Origin: Talinum fruticosum
Taxonomy: Eukaryota > Streptophyta > Magnoliopsida > Caryophyllales > Talinaceae
Assembly: GCA_021018815.1 (NCBI GenBank)
Contig: JAITYX010000004.1
Span: forward strand, 7,134,001-7,198,000
Direction: 5' to 3'
Length of the DNA: 64,000 nt
Under the pieces are notes generated by a model. The model worked only from the letters and a program-made list of their open reading frames with translations. It was not told the origin of the DNA and did not search any database. The position numbers were made by a program, and so were the translations under genes. This document shows positions 59,331-64,000 of the stretch, in pieces. The first letter of the stretch is position 1; every line of letters starts with the position of its first letter.

Positions 59331-61250
59331 GAGGATTGAGACAAGGAGACCCGATCTCACCTTATCTTTTCATCACAGTAGGTGGGGCATTTTCAGGTCT
59401 TCTAAGAGATGTTATGGACAAAGGTTTTTACATGGCGTTAAGGCTAACAGAGGTGGGCCATAAATCTCACACTTGTTTTTTTTGTTGATGATAGTTTACT
59501 CTTCACTAGGATACCCGACAAGAATGCTTGAAATTAGTTGAAATCATCAACCGAGTATAAAGAAGCATCCGGCCAGACAAGTTAATTTCGATAAGTCGAA
59601 GTCTCATTCGAGTAAGGTTGTTGTCCTCTTAAAATGGGCCGAACTAGCAGAAATTTTGGGAATGACCTTGGTTGATAGACATCATAAATATCTTGATACT
59701 TATACGGTGATTGGACGAAGAAAAAGAAAATCTTTAATGCTCTTAAGGACATAATTTGGAAGAAAGTGAATAGATGAAAGGAAAAAAATTTATCTCTAGC
59801 AGGTAAAGAGGTCCTACTTAAGGTAGTGTACAAGCAATGCCGACATATCCTATGAGTATATGTAAGTTCCCTACCACTTTCTTTGGTGAGCTGCATAGCC
59901 TATGTTCCCACTTTTGTCGGGGTACGGTGGATGGAAAATAGAGAATGCATTAGAAATCATTGGACAAGTTATGTAAGCCTAAGTGCCTTGGTGGATTAGG
60001 TTTCCAAAATTGCATATTTTTAGCGATGCTTTACTCGCTAAGCAAGGCTGGAGGCTAATTCAAGACACGAACTCACTCCTTAGTTGGGTCTTAAAGGTGA
60101 AATATTACCCTAATAACGACTTCCTACATGCAGCGCTGGGCTTGACTACGAGCTTTTCATGGCGAAGCATCCGGTTGGCTAAAGCACTCCTTAAGGAAGG
60201 ATTGGTGTGGCGAGTGGGTAATGGCCATTCTATAAGCATTTGTGACGACGATTGACTGGTGGACGAAGAGGGGAAGAAGCCTGCGTCTACACGACCAACT
60301 AGAACGTGTATCACAATGGTGATAATGAGACGTTTTCCTAGAAGGTTGATCCGATTGACCAACTTTTCAATGATAGAGACAAGTGAGTTATCTTCTCAAT
60401 TCCACTTAGTTCTAGATCACCTCCGGATCGACATGTATGTGGTTTCTCCAATAAGGGTGTGCTTACTTGTTAAATCAACCTACTTTTTGGTTCCTCGGTG
60501 TCTCTCAATGATTTTGATAAATTTTAGCCCACTTTGTGGAATGTCTGTTGTGATACGCAAAGTAAAATATTTTTGATGGAAATGATGCATAGGCATACTT
60601 CATACCAAATCTTTGCTTGCTTATCGCCATATTGCGTCCAAGAATGAATGCCCTACATGTGATACCCATGCTAATGAAGACTCATGCCATGCAGTCTTTA
60701 ATTGTCCGACCATTCGAGACACTTGGCGAGAAAGTTAACAAGTACAACCCTTAGTGTGAGAAATGTCGCCTAGACACCTAGGGAACTCGTTGAGGCCCGG
60801 AAGGAAGCCTTGGACAAAGACACCTTCTCTATCCGCCTTACCCTTGCTTGGCAAATATAGGCTAGCCGCAATGACCACGTTTTCAATGCTAAGGTAACAC
60901 CACTAATTGCAATACAACAAAGGACAAGGCGTTTAGCCTCATACTACATACAAGCAATGGCAACAAAACAGAGCCGAGGGCATTGAGTCGAAGTTGAGCA
61001 CAATTTGGCGTTCACCTCCTTGAGTTATCATAAAGTTTAATGTGGATGCTTCTATTCAGGAAGGAGTTGGATTGGTTTAGGAGTTGTAGGCAAAGATGTT
61101 TTGGGGACGGTTATTTTGCCCGCAGATCAAGAGGATGTGAGCAACATGGTCGATTAATGTGGCGGAAGCCAAAGCGACACTACATGGAGCCCAGCTTGCA
61201 AGGCGTTTCAATTACCAAAAATCATTATTGAAATGGATTGCCTAACACTT
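59331..61250 (+). pseudogene. LINE remnant (reverse transcriptase, zf-RVT, RNase H)
   Basis: Plus-strand pieces in order: GGLRQGDPISPYLF (59331-59372, reverse transcriptase motif), CKFPTTFFGELHSLC (about 59865), CLGGLGFQNCIFSDALLAKQ (59979-60040), then FSWRSIRLAKALLKEGLVWR and VGNGHSIS (60155-60240), a zinc region CPTCDTHANEDSCHAVFNCP (60648-60710), and RNase H FNVDASIQEGVGLVGVVGK (61038-61096). Many stops and frameshifts occur. The domain order is that of plant L1-type LINEs. The 5' part is missing, and the CACTA 3 end abuts it. Confidence 0.8.
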
Positions 61251-61728
61251 TTTCAATGAGCGATTAAGCCCTCTCTGTTTTTTAGTGAATTCATTTAATT
61301 ATTGATGATTTATTATTTTTAGTAGTACTTTCCTTTCTATGAATTAGATGCATGTAAAAAGGATGACAATATCTGTATCCCATCACCTTTATAGATTTTT
61401 TCCTTATGAGGTAGAGTAGATTTGGCTTGGAACATATTTGGAGCCAATCAAAAATTATGAACTTATAAAATTCTCTATTAATGAATTGATGCGTACTTAC
61501 CATAAAAAAAAAAAAAAAACCAAAAGAAGAAATTCAAAAAAAAAAAAAAAACCGCAGATCGACCATTTTGAAATTGAGCTCCGCCAACTCTCTCAGTCGC
61601 GTCTTGGTTTGGGTCCGGCGACATATCCATCTCCGAAGGGCGGTTGGAAAGGGATAGGAGGGACAGAGACACACAGAGAGAGAGAGAGAGAGAGAGGGAA
61701 GGAAGGAAGGAAAAGGAAGAAGTACGAA
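61251..61728 (+). promoter_or_regulatory. Upstream region and 5' UTR of AUG4
   Basis: Two A-rich runs (61504-61519 and 61538-61551) and a GA microsatellite (61674-61697) precede the start codon. The GA tract is probably in the 5' leader. An open frame that begins at 61438 and runs into the true exon covers the A-runs and is not taken as the start, because the conserved protein begins at 61729. No TATA box was fixed. Confidence 0.5.
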
Positions 61729-63748
61729 ATGAAGGGATTGCAGCAGCAAAATCTTCCGGCTGACGTGACTCAACTTATAGAGCAATTAGAGAGACACTGC
61801 TTGGCTCCCGATGGATCCCTCGTCTCCAAATCTGTCTATTCCGATCTTCAACTCGTACATCCTTTATTTGATTCATTTCAGTTTTCACATTACCCACATT
61901 TTATTTTCGGATGAGATTTTGGGCTTTTGTCTTTCATATTTGTTGGTATGATTGATTTGGACCTTAAACTTGTCTGGAACCAATGTAGTGTCCTTGAGTG
62001 GAAACCGAATTTTAGATGAACAAGATTTTTCCTTTATGTCAATGTGAATATGTTGGAAATGCCTATGTGGGGTTTTCCCCTTTTTAAAAACAATGGGGTT
62101 TAGAATTGATTTGGACCTAAGATTTGGCTCCAATTTAGCGACTCATTGGAATAGACCCATTGCTGGAATTGCTCAATTTGTTGGAAATGCACAATTTGTT
62201 GCGTTTTGGGGAGATTGGTCTTTGGGGCTGATTGGTGGGCTGATTGTCATTTACAGGCCAGGGAGGAGATGTGTAGGGAAAGATTGCGGTATTTGGAAGC
62301 CATGGTATATCTCTTTCTCCAAAAGGTGTTTTTAAATTAATGTATGTGTGGAATTCAATTGTTACTAGGTGGGGTTATTGAATAGGCGATATACTGTGAA
62401 GCGATTGCAATGGTGGAAGAGTCTCAGCAGGCTCTTTCGGTGGCTAATCTTGGGGGCATTCGTGATGTCCACCCCCAGCTTGGCCTGAAGAACTCTCCTC
62501 AGGTCAAACTATTATCTTTTAACTTTACGTTTTTGAATTAATATGTGCTGGATTTTAAAATTGCAGTTGGCATTGATATTGATTCATATGACATATCATT
62601 ACATCACATGTTACCATCTGAAACATTATTAAAGAATGCAGTAATGCATAGTGAACTTTTGATTCTAGAAGGTATCTGTGTCTTTATGAATGGCAGCTTC
62701 TAATGCAGCTCAAGCTATTGCAAGTAAAAGTGTAAATGTTTCATCTTATTATAATGCTAAGTTGCTGTTTTGTCTTTCTCGACCCATTTATCTTTTTCTA
62801 ACCTTTTTGGGTGCTTTAGTTCTTGCCTTTTATTTAATAAAGAAGTTATCCCTTTTTTTCCTCCCTATGGATTTCATTTAGCGGATGATGAGGCCACATT
62901 GTTTTTCTAGCTGGGCAGGAATGTCCATCGTTGTTATCCTGAAAATAGAGATGTGCTTGGATATTGCAAAATCGTACACCTTATTGTAGATGCTTAGATT
63001 CTTAACTAATATCAGGTTTACGAGACTCTAGAGCACCGCCTAGTTGTTGCTGAGGCTGCTCAAAAATTGCGTCTCCCTCTTATTTCTGAAGATGGTGAGA
63101 TTCATGAAGAGGAGATTGAGAAATGGAGTATCATGTCAAGAAGCTCCCTTGATAGTACAAGTACAAGTGTGACCGTGAGCACAAGCTCTAACTCCACAAA
63201 CTACAGTAATAGCATCTCTAGTATAGGCGGCAATGTTGTCCCTTCTAGCGTTCCAGATGTGGGTGATCCTGGCATTGGTGGTGTCCCAAACCGTTTTTGG
63301 GAATTACATCATCTTATTTATGGCAGACTCAGCTCCAACAGGTTCCATTAGCCATGGTATGTTTGTGGCATACATGTTTCGGCCATCTATTGCACTGAAT
63401 GAACCGTTTTCTGGGTTGTGCATTGTGTTTAGATAATCTTTACTTAGTTTTCTTCTCCTGTCATGATTTTAGGACATGACAGAGTATCAGATCTCACTCT
63501 TCCGTGAGATAGAAGCTCGTTTCAGAGTGAAATGTGATAAATTGGCTGATGCTTTTGTGTTGGACAATGGAGGTGAGTATCCTTTGTATTTATATTTCAT
63601 CCATATGCTGAAAGACTTTTGAATGTACTGTTGAAGGTGGATTACTAGAGTGCTTAATAACTTCTCATAGGATTTGGTCTCTGCATCTGTGTTGTGTTAC
63701 AGGTGGTTCGACTAGGCATCACAACCTAAGCTCTAGGCTTCCAGAGAG
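61729..63748 (+). CDS. AUG4: Augmin subunit 4, six exons visible, frameshift in exon 4, 3' end outside window
   Basis: Exons: 61729-61854, 62257-62304, 62386-62502, 63016-63356, 63473-63572, 63703-63748, all with GT..AG introns. The peptide begins MKGLQQQNLPADVTQLIEQL and includes HCLAPDGSLVSKSVYSDLQL, ERLRYLEAMAIYCEAIAMVE, VYETLEHRLVVAEAAQKLRL and EYQISLFREIEARF, then RHHNLSSRLPER. This is the N-terminal half of plant AUG4, a subunit of the eight-part augmin complex that recruits gamma-tubulin to existing microtubules in spindle and phragmoplast. About 260 of roughly 420 residues are present. Exon 4 has only five T's in CCG(T)nGGG at 63292-63298; six would keep the frame into LGITSSYLWQTQLQQVPLAM. 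Exon 4 is 341 nt instead of 342. Either the assembly lost a base or this copy is broken. Confidence 0.88.
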
Positions 63749-64000
63749 GTATGTGCCTTCCTTTTTCTTCTTCTATTGGGTGCAGCAGAGGGAGAAGAAA
63801 TGCTCCTTATTCAATGTTTTCATTACGGAACGCAGAGGAATGAAGCATGGAAATCATAAAAACACAACCCATGGAGAGAATCAAGTGTAGGAAACAAGTA
63901 AATAAGACTGTTTTGGAGAGGCTCACGATGTTCTTTTGAAAAGGTTCGAAAGAGTTAAAAGCATTATGAAATTAATAACAAGGAATCTATAAAAGTCTAA
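63749..64000 (+). other. Start of AUG4 intron 6, window edge
   Basis: Donor GAGAG|GTATGT follows exon 6. The next exon should begin with the conserved VKLIIEEIEREE-type segment and is beyond the window. No transposon was recognised in these 252 bases. Confidence 0.7.

Noticed and set aside
61438..61914. A 158-codon frame starting upstream of AUG4
   Set aside because: Its first 97 codons cover A-runs and a GA microsatellite, and its end reads through the exon 1 donor. The conserved protein starts at 61729.
1..64000. tRNA and rRNA genes
   Set aside because: I looked for tRNA-like A and B boxes and conserved rRNA words by eye and found none convincing; the only tRNA-related sequence is the retrotransposon primer site at 57540.

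Overview
The window is nuclear DNA of a flowering plant, most likely a woody eudicot. The evidence is interrupted genes with GT..AG introns, plant-specific protein families, a very AT-rich background, and dense nested transposable elements of plant type. I could not name the species. Three protein-coding genes are supported, all near the edges or in the right half. Most of the rest is transposon debris. No rRNA, tRNA, CRISPR or bacterial-type operon was seen.

Left part (1-18 kb). The first coding exon of a C2-domain (CAR-like) gene lies on the minus strand at 1872-1997, and its other exons are beyond the left edge. Next come a 3-kb element with long terminal inverted repeats (2374-5347) carrying a hAT-type insertion with a perfect 8-bp target duplication. 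After it lies a 3.1-kb foldback whose 1.2-kb arms are broken by one poly(A)-tailed retroposon. Nested Tourist-like MITEs occupy 10.5-13.2 kb, and a Helitron-like copy split by a 1.08-kb MITE with TTA duplications occupies 13.6-15.3 kb.

Middle (18-44 kb). One decayed Ty1/copia retrotransposon on the minus strand can be followed in pieces from its 3' LTR near 18.8 kb to the gag start near 31.6 kb. It has been opened by Helitron-like DNA, two hAT-like MITEs and a 5.8-kb composite insertion. The composite contains an LTR-like segment and a 3,046-bp CACTA element with a TCT target duplication. A second CACTA (33.9-40.16 kb) carries transposase and Ulp1-like remnants and a 5'-truncated LINE. It splits a second copy of the retroposon seen at 7.7-8.4 kb. 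A non-autonomous Helitron (40627-43796) follows, with its A|TC...CTAG|T ends, terminal hairpin and a doubled 5' end.

Right part (44-64 kb). A complete eight-exon gene (44464-53387, 301 codons) encodes a PTST1-type plastid protein: transit-like N-terminus, coiled coil, and C-terminal CBM48 starch-binding domain. Introns 1 and 2 each exceed 2.2 kb, and intron 2 holds a hAT MITE with a perfect 8-bp duplication. Downstream are another hAT MITE, a copia 3' end, a gypsy LTR with a tRNA-Asp-type primer site, CACTA remnants and a degenerate LINE. The window ends in an augmin subunit 4 (AUG4) gene starting at 61729. Six exons are visible and exon 4 has an apparent one-base deletion that breaks the frame.

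The three genes are unrelated in function (membrane/ABA C2 protein, starch granule protein, microtubule nucleation). I found no new biological system. The most unusual items are the giant foldback, the retroposon family dated by nested insertions, the hairpin inside CACTA 1, the double-start Helitron and the AUG4 frameshift.
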